Both the position numbers and the translations under genes were made by a program. This document shows, piece by piece, positions 6,723-16,077 of a DNA stretch of 64,000 bases. Source of the stretch: CADBRN01 sp050944685 (lineage in GTDB: Bacteria; Bacillota; Clostridia; Lachnospirales; Lachnospiraceae); assembly GCA_050944685.1 (NCBI GenBank), contig JBMNRP010000010.1:42830-106829 (forward strand), written 5' to 3'. Position 1 is the first letter of the stretch. Each line of letters begins with the position of its first letter. The notes beneath the pieces are model-generated. The model was not told where the DNA came from. It worked only from the letters and a program-made list of their open reading frames with translations, and ran no database searches.

Positions 6723-9680
6723 TTGGCCAGACAGAACGCGCGGGCGGGGAGCCCGCGAAGCAGCGGCGCCCGGAGCGGCGCGTCGCAGGGAAAAAGAGCG
6801 GCCCGGGCAGGCAGCCGCGGGAATCGTTCCAATACCGCAGGAAACAGAAAAAACAGCGGTACCGGGAGGAGCGGTGCCGGAAGGAGCCGGGCGGCTGCAA
6901 AAAGCCGGAAGCCGGATACCGAGGACAGCAGGATCGGGCAGGAAATTTTATTTCTGGTCGTTCTTGCCTTTTCGATCCTGCTTTTTCTGAGCAATTTCGG
7001 ACTCAGCGCCGATTTCGGAGTGATGATCTCGTCGTTTTTCTTCGGACTCTTCGGTCTGATGGAATACGTTTTTCCGGTCCTTCTGTTTTTCGGATTTATC
7101 TTTGTACTTTCGAATAAAGGAAACCCAAGGCTTCCCCGAAAAATGACGGGAGCTGTGGGCTTGTTTTTGTTTATCTGCGCTTTTTTCCAGCTGCTGATCA
7201 TGCAGTATGACCGGCACACCAGAATCGTGGATCTTTATGTGGACTGTGCCCGGGACAGAAGCGGAGGCGGCCTCGCCGGCGGAATTCTTGTCCAGTTTTT
7301 CGGAAATCTGTTCGGATCGGTCGGCGCCTACGTCTGTGTTCTGACCGGTATGGTGATCTTTTCGATTATTATGACGCAGGAACCTCTCCTGAGACTGATG
7401 AAAAGCCACAGCGAGCAGGCTTACCGCAGGGCAAAGGAAAACCGCGAAAACCGCAGAATGGAAAAAGCGGAGAGCCGGGACACCTCCCGGCGCCGCCGCG
7501 GAGGGTGGTTCCGCGATGCGGATGAAGACGAATCGGATTCCGAAGAAGAGATTGATCTGGGTCCGGCAGGGGATCTGAATGTTCCCCCGGCCGAATCCGG
7601 AGGATCGGAAGAAGTCCGTCCGGATTCCGAATCCGATTTTGAGCGGGGCGTCCGTTATACCGGGAAAAAGCGAAAAAACGCCGTTTCCTCCGGCAAGAGC
7701 AATGTTTTCAATATCTGGCCGGATCTGAAAAAGAAGCAGGAGAGTGAGAGCACCCTCGCGGGTGAGGATTTCACCGGGGAAGATGTTCCGGCGGAGAATT
7801 CTTCGGAAAATACGTTACGGATCCACGGAGCATTTGAAGACGACGATGAGCCGGCTGTCCGTGAGGAAGATTCCATGCCTGCCGCCGATGCGGATGAGGC
7901 TCCTTCGAACGGGACGGTGCCTTCGGGTGCTTTCTCCTCCGGGAAGGACGGTGCTTCCGCAAAGTCCGGAAGGAAAATAGCTTCCGCTTCGGGTATTTCC
8001 GAAAAAAGCGACGCCCTGCGCAGAGCGCTCGAGAGTGCCCGCGGGTCTTCCCCGCATAAGGCGAAGAGCCGGGCTCTTTCCTCCGGGAAAAATTCCGGTT
8101 CCGTTCCGGCTTCACAGGACCAGGCATTAAAGGACGCAAAGGAGAAAAACACATCCGTAAGGAAGGCCGCATCCGGCGGCGCTTCTTCCGATGACTATGA
8201 ATTTCCGCCTCTCTCTCTGATGAAAGCCCCGTCCCCGGCGAAGACCAGTCAGGCGGACCTGAAGAGCGAGCTTCAGCAGACGGCGGACAAGCTTCAGCAG
8301 ACGCTGCACGAGTTCGGCGTTGAGGTTCAGGTGACGGATGTAAGCTGCGGCCCCACGGTGACTCGCTATGAGCTGCATCCGGAGCATGGCGTGAAGGTCA
8401 GCCGGATCACGAGCCTTCAGGACGATATCAAACTGAGCCTTGCGGCAGCCGATATCCGCATCGAAGCTCCGATTCCGGGCAAGGCCGCAGTCGGAGTAGA
8501 GGTTCCGAATAAATCCAACAGCACCGTGATGCTGCGGGAGCTTCTGGAGTCCAGAAATTTCCGCCAGAGCAGGGCAAAAATTCCTTTTGCGGTAGGAAAG
8601 GATATCGGAGGGAAGGTTGTTGTCTCCGATATCGCAAAGATGCCGCATCTTCTGATCGCCGGCGCAACCGGATCGGGAAAATCCGTCTGCATCAACACGC
8701 TGATTGTGAGTATTCTCTACCGGTGCAACCCGGAAGATGTGAAATTCATCATGATCGACCCGAAGATGGTGGAGCTTTCCGTCTACAACGGAATTCCGCA
8801 TCTCTATATCCCGGTCGTCACGGACCCGAAAAAAGCCGCAGGAGCCCTGAACTGGGCGGTTTCCGAGATGACAGACCGCTACAGCCGCTTCGCTGAACTC
8901 GGTGTTCGTGAGATTGACGGGTATAACGCGAAAATCAAAGAGCTTCCCGAGCCGGAGGACGGTTCGGAAAAACCGAAGAAGATGCCCCGAATCGTCATCA
9001 TCGTCGATGAGCTTGCCGACCTGATGATGGTCGCGCAGCACGAGGTCGAGGATGCGATCGTCCGTCTCTCCCAGCTGGCCCGCGCCGCGGGAATTCATCT
9101 GGTGATTGCGACACAGCGTCCCTCGGTCAATGTTATCACGGGACTGATCAAGGCGAACATGCCCTCCCGGATCGCGCTTGCCGTGACCTCCGGCGTAGAT
9201 TCGAGAACTATCCTGGACAGGGTAGGAGCGGAAAAGCTCCTCGGGAAAGGGGATATGCTATTCCACCCGCTCGGCTACCAGAATCCGGTCCGCGTGCAGG
9301 GAGCTTTTGTCTCGGACGATGAGATTTCCGCCATCGTGTCCTTCCTCACGGAGAAGAACGAACCGTCCGGGTATGACACGGAGGTGGAGCAGAAAATCAA
9401 TGAATCCGCCGTTTCCGGTGAGTCTTCTGTCACCGGGGGCGGGGAAAAACCGTCGACGGATGTCTATTTTGAACGGGCGGGCAGGCTGATCATCGAGAAA
9501 GACAGAGCTTCGATCGGCATGCTTCAGCGCGCTTTCAAGATCGGATTCAACCGGGCTGCCCGCATTATGGATCAGCTCTGCGACGCGGGCGTCGTCGGAG
9601 AAGAGGAGGGGACGAAACCCCGCCGGATTCTGATGACAATGGCGGATTTCCAGAACTATGTGAACACGCATGAACCGTAA
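6723..9680 (+). CDS. ftsK: DNA translocase FtsK/SpoIIIE
   Basis: A septum-anchored ATPase that pumps double-stranded DNA during division or sporulation. The 985-residue protein has a basic Arg/Ser/Gly-rich N-terminus (1-70), four membrane segments within ~76-220, an unusually long Ser/Glu/Asp-rich linker (~230-500), then the motor with Walker A GATGSGKS (~647-654), IIVDELADLMMV and IATQRPSVNVITG. The C-terminal winged-helix gamma domain (RASIGMLQRAFKIGFNRAAR) reads orientation sequences. The start is a TTG at 6723 with AGGGGA six bases upstream. Whether it acts at sporulation (SpoIIIE) or division (FtsK/SftA) cannot be told from sequence alone. Confidence 0.93.
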   Translation: MARQNARAGSPRSSGARSGASQGKRAARAGSRGNRSNTAGNRKNSGTGRSGAGRSRAAAKSRKPDTEDSRIGQEILFLVVLAFSILLFLSNFGLSADFGVMISSFFFGLFGLMEYVFPVLLFFGFIFVLSNKGNPRLPRKMTGAVGLFLFICAFFQLLIMQYDRHTRIVDLYVDCARDRSGGGLAGGILVQFFGNLFGSVGAYVCVLTGMVIFSIIMTQEPLLRLMKSHSEQAYRRAKENRENRRMEKAESRDTSRRRRGGWFRDADEDESDSEEEIDLGPAGDLNVPPAESGGSEEVRPDSESDFERGVRYTGKKRKNAVSSGKSNVFNIWPDLKKKQESESTLAGEDFTGEDVPAENSSENTLRIHGAFEDDDEPAVREEDSMPAADADEAPSNGTVPSGAFSSGKDGASAKSGRKIASASGISEKSDALRRALESARGSSPHKAKSRALSSGKNSGSVPASQDQALKDAKEKNTSVRKAASGGASSDDYEFPPLSLMKAPSPAKTSQADLKSELQQTADKLQQTLHEFGVEVQVTDVSCGPTVTRYELHPEHGVKVSRITSLQDDIKLSLAAADIRIEAPIPGKAAVGVEVPNKSNSTVMLRELLESRNFRQSRAKIPFAVGKDIGGKVVVSDIAKMPHLLIAGATGSGKSVCINTLIVSILYRCNPEDVKFIMIDPKMVELSVYNGIPHLYIPVVTDPKKAAGALNWAVSEMTDRYSRFAELGVREIDGYNAKIKELPEPEDGSEKPKKMPRIVIIVDELADLMMVAQHEVEDAIVRLSQLARAAGIHLVIATQRPSVNVITGLIKANMPSRIALAVTSGVDSRTILDRVGAEKLLGKGDMLFHPLGYQNPVRVQGAFVSDDEISAIVSFLTEKNEPSGYDTEVEQKINESAVSGESSVTGGGEKPSTDVYFERAGRLIIEKDRASIGMLQRAFKIGFNRAARIMDQLCDAGVVGEEEGTKPRRILMTMADFQNYVNTHEP

Positions 9681-9694
9681 GGGCGGAGGATGCT

Positions 9695-10981
9695 ATGAGG
9701 ATATGTGAGCATTGCGGGGCAGAGATACCGGACGGTGAATTTGTCTGTCCGTCCTGCGGGGCCGAGGTAAATCTGGTGCCGGACTACGAGACGATGGAGA
9801 GCCGCGTCCGGGAGAACCAGATGCGTCAGGAGGAGGAAAACGCGAGACGAGCGGAAGCGGTCAGACTTGCGAAAGAAGAGGAACTCCGGAAAAAGAAAAA
9901 ACGGAACCGGATCATTCTGGTGGTGGTTATCGCCGCCGCCTGCGCCGTGATCGGCGTACTGGCCTACCGGTTCTGGGTCCGGAACCAGCAGAACCATTCG
10001 TTCGATTATCAGTATAATCAGGCGGTTGAGGCTTTTCAGAACAAAGATTACAATGATGCTCTGAATTATGTCACAAACGCGCTGGAGATCAATGATCACA
10101 GCGCAAAGGCCCGTCTTCTCCTCGGAGAGATTTATGAGGCGACGGACAATCCGGAAAAAGCGGCAGAGGAGTATGAGACTCTGATTTCGCAGCATCCGGA
10201 TTATAAGAAGGCATTCGAGCATATTATTCCGATTTATGTGGAGCTGAAGGATTACGAAGCGCTGCAGAATGTGTTTGAGGAGTGCCAGAACGATGAGATT
10301 CTGGAAGAATACGCGGACTACATCACGTACAAGCCGGAGATCAGTCTGAAATCCGGCACGTATGCATCCGCTCAGTCCGTGGAAATCACTTCTGAGGACA
10401 CCGGGGAAATCCACTATACGACGGACGGGTCCGATCCGGATGAAACGTCAGCGGTCTATTCGGAACCCATCCGGCTCTCGAGCGGATCGGTCACGCTGAA
10501 AGCGATTTATATCAGCAAGAAGAATATCCCCAGTGATATCGTCGAGGCAAAATATGTATTTAATATCCCGAAGCCGCCGACACCGACGATAACCCCGGAT
10601 TCAGGAACCTATTCTTCCACGGAAGTGACGAAGATTACGGTGGAAGTCCCGGACGGGTACACCGCTTATTATTCGTTTGATGAGCCCGCCACAAAGAACA
10701 GCAAAAAATATACCGGACCGGTCAGTATGAAAACAGGCAGTCACGTCTTTTATGCGGTTCTCGTCGACGCGGACGGGAACGAAGGGGATGTTGCTTCCGC
10801 TACGTATAATTATTCAAAGGTGACGCCGACACCGACGCCCACCGTTACATCTCAGAACGCGAATGCGGTTCAGACACCGGCCGCTACCACGCCTACGGCG
10901 ACACCGGAAGCGACTGAGACTCCAACCGCAACGCCGACACCCACGGCAACATCCGGAGCCGACGGCAGCGATGAGGAGTAG
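9695..10981 (+). CDS. Zinc-ribbon, single-pass membrane protein with TPR and tandem chitobiase C-terminal-like domains
   Basis: The 428-residue protein has a mosaic architecture. An N-terminal zinc ribbon (Cys4, Cys7, Cys18, Cys21) is followed by a charged helix (~35-70), one transmembrane segment (~73-92), TPR-like repeats (~100-205, AVEAFQNKDYNDALNYVTNA), two CHB_HEX_C-like beta-sandwiches (~212-290 with YTTDGSDPDETS, and ~291-370) and a Thr/Pro-rich tail (372-428). The ribbon would be cytoplasmic and the rest extracellular, the tail perhaps wall-spanning. The function is unknown; binding wall glycan or organising an envelope complex is a guess. GGAGG precedes the ATG, and the gene starts 14 bases after ftsK, so the two are probably co-transcribed. 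Confidence 0.78.
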   Translation: MRICEHCGAEIPDGEFVCPSCGAEVNLVPDYETMESRVRENQMRQEEENARRAEAVRLAKEEELRKKKKRNRIILVVVIAAACAVIGVLAYRFWVRNQQNHSFDYQYNQAVEAFQNKDYNDALNYVTNALEINDHSAKARLLLGEIYEATDNPEKAAEEYETLISQHPDYKKAFEHIIPIYVELKDYEALQNVFEECQNDEILEEYADYITYKPEISLKSGTYASAQSVEITSEDTGEIHYTTDGSDPDETSAVYSEPIRLSSGSVTLKAIYISKKNIPSDIVEAKYVFNIPKPPTPTITPDSGTYSSTEVTKITVEVPDGYTAYYSFDEPATKNSKKYTGPVSMKTGSHVFYAVLVDADGNEGDVASATYNYSKVTPTPTPTVTSQNANAVQTPAATTPTATPEATETPTATPTPTATSGADGSDEE

Positions 10982-11028
10982 GATCCGGATTTGTAATATA
11001 TTCATTATGTTTTGAGGAGGTATTTGCT

Positions 11029-11916
11029 ATGTTTCAAATCCTGCATGCGGACAAACTGGCCGCAAACATCTACCGGATGGTAGTCAGTGCGCCGCGTATC
11101 GCAACGCACTGTCAGCCGGGACAGTTCATCATCGTCAAGATAGACGAAGTCGGTGAGCGCATTCCGCTGACCATCTGTGACTATGATCGGGATAAGGGTA
11201 CGATCACCATCGTATTCCAGCCGATCGGTGCTTCTACGCATCGCATGAAAGAGCTCAAAGAGGGGGATGCATTCGAGGATGTAGTCGGACCGCTGGGGTG
11301 TCCGTCCGATCTCATTTCGATGGATGAAGAAGAGCTCAAAAAGAAAAAAATCATTTTTATCGCCGGCGGAGTCGGAACCGCTCCGGTTTATCCTCAGGTG
11401 AAATGGCTTCATGAGCACGGCATCACGGCTGACGCGATTATCGGAGCGAAAAACAAGGACCTGGTTATTCTGGAGGATGACTTCAAAAAAGTCTGCAATC
11501 TATATGTAACCACGGATGACGGCTCTTACGGCCGGTCCGGAATGGTCACGAAGTGTCTCGAGGATCTCGTTGAGAAAGAGGGCCATGAGTACAATCACTG
11601 TGTCGCGATCGGACCGATGATCATGATGAAGTTCGTCTGTCTGCAGACCGCGAAATACAATCTGCCTACCGTCGTCTCCATGAACCCGATTATGGTGGAC
11701 GGTACCGGAATGTGCGGCGCCTGCCGTCTGTCCGTGGACGGCGAGACGAAATTCGCCTGTGTCGACGGACCGGAATTTGACGGTCACAAGGTCGACTTTG
11801 ATCAGGCCATGAAGCGCATGACGATGTACAAAACAGAAGAGGGACAGGCACTTCTGCGTCTGCAGGAGGGGAAAACGCACCACGGCGGATGCGGAAATTG
11901 CGGAGGTGATAAGTGA
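11029..11916 (+). CDS. nfnA: Ferredoxin-NADP+ reductase subunit alpha (NfnA-type, FAD and [2Fe-2S])
   Basis: The 295-residue protein is of the dihydroorotate dehydrogenase electron-transfer subunit type. It has an FAD-binding barrel (GQFIIVKIDEVGERIPLTI), an NAD(P)-binding segment (IAGGVGTAPVYPQ) and a C-terminal cysteine cluster CGACRLSVDG with a downstream FACVDGP. In NfnAB this subunit binds NADH and helps couple NADPH-dependent reduction of ferredoxin and NAD+ by electron bifurcation. The Cys-rich tail HHGGCGNCGG is typical of clostridial members. The start has GAGGAGG nine bases upstream. Its stop codon overlaps the nfnB start, a strong sign of a complex. Confidence 0.88.
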   Translation: MFQILHADKLAANIYRMVVSAPRIATHCQPGQFIIVKIDEVGERIPLTICDYDRDKGTITIVFQPIGASTHRMKELKEGDAFEDVVGPLGCPSDLISMDEEELKKKKIIFIAGGVGTAPVYPQVKWLHEHGITADAIIGAKNKDLVILEDDFKKVCNLYVTTDDGSYGRSGMVTKCLEDLVEKEGHEYNHCVAIGPMIMMKFVCLQTAKYNLPTVVSMNPIMVDGTGMCGACRLSVDGETKFACVDGPEFDGHKVDFDQAMKRMTMYKTEEGQALLRLQEGKTHHGGCGNCGGDK

Positions 11917-13307
11917 TGGCAGATGCGATGAAAAAAACACCGGTCAGAGAACAGGATCCGAAAGTCCGTGCGACGAACTTTGACGAAGTCTGCTACGGAT
12001 ATAACAAAGAAGAGGCGATGGACGAGGCGACCAGATGCCTGAACTGCAAAAAGCCGAAATGTGTTGAGGGCTGCCCGGTCAGCATCAACATTCCGAAATT
12101 TATTCAGGAACTGAAGGACGGCAAGATCGAGACGGCCTTCGGCACGATCAGTGAATCCAGTGCACTTCCGGCGGTCTGCGGCCGCGTTTGTCCGCAGGAG
12201 ACCCAGTGTGAGGGCAAGTGCATCCGCGGGATCAAGGGAGAGCCGGTTTCCATCGGAAAGCTGGAGCGCTTCGTCGCGGATTACGCGCGCGAGCACGGCG
12301 TAAAGCCGAAAGGTGCGGACCAGAAGAACGGCCACAAGATTGCCGTGATCGGAGCCGGCCCCGCCGGACTGACCTGCGCGGGGGATCTCGCGAGAGCCGG
12401 ATACGATGTCACTATTTTTGAGGCGCTTCACAAGGCGGGGGGAGTTCTTTCTTACGGAATTCCGGAGTTCCGTCTTCCGAAGAGCGCAGTCGTCGACAAG
12501 GAAGTCGAGAACGTCAAGTCTCTCGGCGTCAGGATCGAGACCGATACCGTCATCGGCAAGGCAGTTACGGTCGACGAACTGATGAAAAACGAGGGTTATG
12601 AGGCTGTCTTTATCGGTTCCGGTGCCGGACTTCCGATGTTTATGCACATCCCCGGCGAGAACGCGAACGGCGTATTTTCCGCCAATGAGTTCCTTACCAG
12701 AAACAATCTGATGAAGGCTTTCCGTGAGGACTACGATACGCCGATCCACCGCGGCAAAAAGGTTGCCGTTGTCGGAGGCGGAAATGTGGCGATGGATGCC
12801 GCCAGGACGGCCCTTCGTCTCGGGGCGGAGGTCCATATCGTATACCGCCGCAGCGAGGCTGAGCTTCCGGCCCGTGCCGAGGAAGTTCACCACGCGAAAG
12901 AAGAGGGCATTATCTTTAATCTCCTCTGCAATCCGGTTGAGATTCTCGTCGGGGACGACGGCTGGGTCAGAGGAATGCGCTGCATCCGCATGGAGCTCGG
13001 TGAGCCGGATGCTTCCGGAAGAAGACGTCCGGTTCCGATCGAGGGCTCCGAGTTTGAGATCGATGTCGATACCGTCATCATGGCTCTCGGTACCAGCCCG
13101 AACCCGCTGATTTCTTCCACCACGGAGGGACTGGATACCAACAAGAGAAAATGCATCGTTGCGGATGAGACAAACGGAAAGACGACGAAGGACGGCGTTT
13201 TCGCCGGCGGAGATGCCGTTACCGGAGCCGCAACCGTTATTCTGGCAATGGGAGCCGGAAAAGCGGCGGCGAAGGGCATTGACGAGTATATCAAATCCAA
13301 GGGATAA
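11916..13307 (+). CDS. nfnB: Ferredoxin-NADP+ reductase subunit beta (NfnB; glutamate synthase small-subunit family)
   Basis: The 464-residue (463 from the ATG) protein has an N-terminal [4Fe-4S] domain (CLNCKKPKCVEGCPV and CGRVCPQETQCEGKCI) and two nucleotide-binding modules (IGAGPAGLTCAGDLARAGYD for FAD and VVGGGNVAMDAARTALRLGA for NADPH). This is the architecture of NfnB and of GltD. The adjacent nfnA-type gene and the absence of a glutamate synthase large subunit favour NfnB, annotated in many genomes as gltA. It catalyses NADPH-linked bifurcating ferredoxin reduction. GTG (11913) or ATG (11916) could be the start, both served by GGAGG; the ATG is chosen. A hairpin follows the stop. Confidence 0.9.
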   Translation: MADAMKKTPVREQDPKVRATNFDEVCYGYNKEEAMDEATRCLNCKKPKCVEGCPVSINIPKFIQELKDGKIETAFGTISESSALPAVCGRVCPQETQCEGKCIRGIKGEPVSIGKLERFVADYAREHGVKPKGADQKNGHKIAVIGAGPAGLTCAGDLARAGYDVTIFEALHKAGGVLSYGIPEFRLPKSAVVDKEVENVKSLGVRIETDTVIGKAVTVDELMKNEGYEAVFIGSGAGLPMFMHIPGENANGVFSANEFLTRNNLMKAFREDYDTPIHRGKKVAVVGGGNVAMDAARTALRLGAEVHIVYRRSEAELPARAEEVHHAKEEGIIFNLLCNPVEILVGDDGWVRGMRCIRMELGEPDASGRRRPVPIEGSEFEIDVDTVIMALGTSPNPLISSTTEGLDTNKRKCIVADETNGKTTKDGVFAGGDAVTGAATVILAMGAGKAAAKGIDEYIKSKG

Positions 13308-13323
13308 TTTTTGAATGAATGCG

Positions 13324-13362
13324 GCGGTGAAGCCTGTCGGAATTTTCGGCAGGCTTCACCGC
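13324..13362 (+). terminator. Hairpin after nfnB (probable terminator, no immediate U-tract)
   Basis: A perfect 13-bp inverted repeat (GCGGTGAAGCCTG at 13324-13336 and its complement at 13350-13362) with a 13-base loop. The nearest T-run is ~25 bases downstream, so classical intrinsic termination is uncertain; it may be an mRNA 3'-end stabiliser. Confidence 0.5.
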
Positions 13363-13415
13363 TGACAGATTCTATCCGTTTACGTAATTTTTTTATGTTG
13401 ATTATCGGAGCCTGA

Positions 13416-13898
13416 ATGCTGAAAATTACAGTGGCCTGTGTCGGCAGGGTAAAGGAAAAATATCTGCGGGACGGCATCGCCGAGTATGAGAAACGTCTCC
13501 AGAACTACTGCCGCATCGGTTTCTGCGAAGTGTCGGACGAACCGACGCGTGAGGGAGCCTCCCCGCGCGAGGATATGGCGGTGAAACAGAAAGAGGGCAG
13601 CCGTCTTCTCTCGGTGATTCCGGGCGATGCTTTTGTGATTGCTCTCGATAGGAAGGGAGAATCCCTCGATTCGGTCTCTTTTGCTCGAAAGATGGAAGAC
13701 CTCGCCGTCTCCGGCAGGAGCCATCTTGTTTTTGTGATCGGCGGATCGCTCGGCCTGTCTCCTGAAGTTCTGAAAAGGGCGGATTACCGCCTCAGCTTTT
13801 CCCGTATGACCTTTCCGCATCAGCTGATGAGGCTGATTCTTCTGGAACAGATTTACCGGTGTTTCCGCATTATCCGCGGAGAGCCTTATCACAAGTGA
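13416..13898 (+). CDS. rlmH: 23S rRNA pseudouridine-1915 N3-methyltransferase RlmH
   Basis: The 160-residue SPOUT methyltransferase starts MLKITVACVGRVKEKYLRDG. It contains ALDRKGESLDS, the SAM-binding knot FVIGGSLGLSPEVL and a C-terminal QLMRLILLEQIYRCFRIIRG ending EPYHK, all typical of RlmH (YbeA/OrfX). It methylates pseudouridine 1915 in helix 69 of 23S rRNA on assembled ribosomes. The downstream DUF2284 gene begins 30 bases later. Confidence 0.95.
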   Translation: MLKITVACVGRVKEKYLRDGIAEYEKRLQNYCRIGFCEVSDEPTREGASPREDMAVKQKEGSRLLSVIPGDAFVIALDRKGESLDSVSFARKMEDLAVSGRSHLVFVIGGSLGLSPEVLKRADYRLSFSRMTFPHQLMRLILLEQIYRCFRIIRGEPYHK

Positions 13899-13928
13899 CG
13901 GATTTTTTCCGGGACAATATGATAATTT

Positions 13929-14498
13929 ATGCAAGACATTAAAACGATCCGAAAAATACTGGATACGGAATTATCCACGATTCCCATCTATCAGTACGCG
14001 TTTCTTCCGCCCGCCGAGATTGAGTTCGACGGAACCCTGCGGTCTTTCTGCAAGCGTCTGTGCGGAAATTACGGGCTGTCCTGGTCCTGCCCGCCTGCTG
14101 TGGGAAAGATTGAGCAATGCATGAGCCGCTGCCTTTCGTACGAGGACGTCCTCGTTTTTTCAACGGCAGAAAAAAGACGGGAGGCGAAGCGGATTGTCTA
14201 TATCAAGGGCAGGCCGTATTTTTCTTATCACGAACAGATTACCTGCGAAGTGGAGAAGGTTTTTGAAAAAAACGGGCTGCAGGTCTACACGCTGACCAGC
14301 AATATGTGTGCCATGTGCAAAAAATGCGCCTATCCGAAGGCAGAGTGCCGCTATCCGGACGTTCTTCACCCCTGTATCGAGGGACACGGTATCCGGGTGG
14401 ATGAGCTGGCGGAGCAGATCGGCGTTGATTATTACCTGGATGATTATCAGCTGAAATTCACAGTTGTTTTTTATAAACAGGGTGCAGAAACCATTTAG
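13929..14498 (+). CDS. DUF2284 cysteine-rich metal-binding protein
   Basis: The 189-residue cytoplasmic protein has many ordered cysteines: CKRLCGNYGLSWSCPP near residues 38-53 and CAMCKKCAYPKAECRYP near 120-136. This matches the DUF2284 (predicted metal-binding) family found widely in anaerobes, sometimes linked to corrinoid or iron-sulfur processes. No catalytic role is established. It sits between rlmH and phoH with short gaps, so it is probably part of the same transcript. The function is unknown. Confidence 0.8.
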   Translation: MQDIKTIRKILDTELSTIPIYQYAFLPPAEIEFDGTLRSFCKRLCGNYGLSWSCPPAVGKIEQCMSRCLSYEDVLVFSTAEKRREAKRIVYIKGRPYFSYHEQITCEVEKVFEKNGLQVYTLTSNMCAMCKKCAYPKAECRYPDVLHPCIEGHGIRVDELAEQIGVDYYLDDYQLKFTVVFYKQGAETI

Positions 14499-14508
14499 AA
14501 AGGGGAGC

Positions 14509-15540
14509 ATGTCGGAACCAATTATTGAAGCCAGAATGGAGATTCCCGCGGATCACGCAGGGAATATTTTCGGGCAGTTCGATCAGAATGTAAAAAAGCT
14601 CGAGCGCACGTTCCGCGCCTCGCTCGTCGAACGGAACGGAGTGCTTCGGATCGTCGGTCCGCAGTCGGGCGTAAATGCGGTCCGCGACTGTCTTGCGCAG
14701 CTTCTGGCGCTGTCGGAGCGCGGCGACGAAATTTCGGAGCAGAATGTCAATTATATCATTTCTCTGGTGATGGACCAGGACCGTCACACCGTTGCGGGGC
14801 TGGACGATGAGGTCATCTGTCACACGATAAACGGGAAGCCGGTCAAGCCGAATACTTTCGGTCAGAAAAATTACGTGGACGCGATCCGCGACCATATGAT
14901 TACCTTCGGAATCGGTCCGGCCGGTACCGGAAAAACGTACCTGGCCATGGCCATGGCGATTACCGCCTTCCGCGCCGATGAGGTCAGCCGCATTATCCTG
15001 ACCCGCCCGGCGATCGAGGCGGGTGAGAAGCTCGGATTTCTTCCGGGCGATCTGCAGAGCAAGGTGGACCCGTACCTTCGTCCTCTCTACGACGCGCTCT
15101 ACCAGATCATGGGAGGAGAGACCTTCCAGAAAAACATGGAAAAGGGTCTGATCGAGGTGGCGCCGCTCGCTTACATGAGAGGCCGCACCCTTGACAATGC
15201 TTATATTATATTAGATGAGGCGCAGAACACCACGCCGGCACAGATGAAAATGTTTTTGACCCGCATCGGCTACGGGTCGAAGGTCATCGTGACCGGCGAT
15301 ATGACGCAGAAAGATATCCCCGCGGGGGCGGTTTCCGGACTGGATGTCGCCGTGCGGGTTCTGAAGAAAATAGACGGAATCGCCTTCTGCACGCTGACGA
15401 GCCGTGATGTCGTGAGACATCCTCTCGTACAGAAGATCGTGGAGGCGTACGAATCCTACGAAAAATCATCGTCAAAGGAGAAAAAGTCTTCCGGAAGGAA
15501 GACTCGAAAAGGGAATGGAAAAAACAGCCGTGTCAGTTAA
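14509..15540 (+). CDS. phoH: PhoH family protein (PhoH-like ATPase)
   Basis: The 343-residue protein has an N-terminal KH-like region (MSEPIIEARMEIPADHAGNI, with NGVLRIVGPQSGVNAVRDCL) and a PhoH ATPase domain with Walker A GPAGTGKTYLAMAMA, RPAIEAGEKLGFLPGDLQSK and YIILDEAQNTTPAQMKMFLTR. PhoH proteins are RNA-linked ATPases or helicases, usually encoded beside ybeY, as here. The ATG at 14509 follows AAAGGGGAG; a longer start at 14464 would overlap the previous gene. The last 26 bases overlap ybeY. Confidence 0.92.
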   Translation: MSEPIIEARMEIPADHAGNIFGQFDQNVKKLERTFRASLVERNGVLRIVGPQSGVNAVRDCLAQLLALSERGDEISEQNVNYIISLVMDQDRHTVAGLDDEVICHTINGKPVKPNTFGQKNYVDAIRDHMITFGIGPAGTGKTYLAMAMAITAFRADEVSRIILTRPAIEAGEKLGFLPGDLQSKVDPYLRPLYDALYQIMGGETFQKNMEKGLIEVAPLAYMRGRTLDNAYIILDEAQNTTPAQMKMFLTRIGYGSKVIVTGDMTQKDIPAGAVSGLDVAVRVLKKIDGIAFCTLTSRDVVRHPLVQKIVEAYESYEKSSSKEKKSSGRKTRKGNGKNSRVS

Positions 15541-16024
15541 TTTTTGCAGCGAGACCGACGAGCGGTTTGAATTCGACCCGGAGGCCGTTGCGCTTTCGGT
15601 CGTCGCGGGGGCGCTCTCGATGGAAGGCTGTCCTTTTCCTGCGGAGGTCTCCCTCACGATGACAGGCGGGGAGCAGATCCGCTCTCTGAACCGGGATTTC
15701 CGGGGCATTGACAGGGAGACGGACGTGCTTTCCTTTCCGATGATTCCCTGGGAGAGACCGTCGGATTTTGATTCCCTGGAGAATTTCGGAGACTGCTTCG
15801 ACCCGGATGAGGGGAGACTGATGCTGGGCGATATCGTCATATCGGTTCCACGGATGAAGCTTCAGGCTGAGGAGTACGGCCACGCGGTAAAGCGGGAATT
15901 CGCCTTTCTCGTCTCGCACAGTACTTTCCATCTGCTTGGTTACGACCACATGGAACCGGAGGAAGCAAGAGAGATGGAGGAGAAACAGGAGGCCGTTCTG
16001 CAGGAGCTCGGAATCGGCCGCTGA
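15515..16024 (+). CDS. ybeY: rRNA maturation endoribonuclease YbeY
   Basis: The 169-residue zinc enzyme has the signature HSTFHLLGYDH, giving the three metal-binding histidines (HxxxH then five residues to H), plus TDVLSFPM and GDIVIS upstream. YbeY processes 16S rRNA 3' ends and takes part in ribosome quality control. Its start lies inside the end of phoH (26-base overlap), so the two are probably translationally coupled. No cdd or dgkA gene follows; instead 5-formyltetrahydrofolate cyclo-ligase comes next. Confidence 0.93.
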   Translation: MEKTAVSVNFCSETDERFEFDPEAVALSVVAGALSMEGCPFPAEVSLTMTGGEQIRSLNRDFRGIDRETDVLSFPMIPWERPSDFDSLENFGDCFDPDEGRLMLGDIVISVPRMKLQAEEYGHAVKREFAFLVSHSTFHLLGYDHMEPEEAREMEEKQEAVLQELGIGR

Positions 16025-16077
16025 TGACACGAAATCCGCTGATTTGCATTTCGGAAAGAAACGATCGGGAAAGAAAT

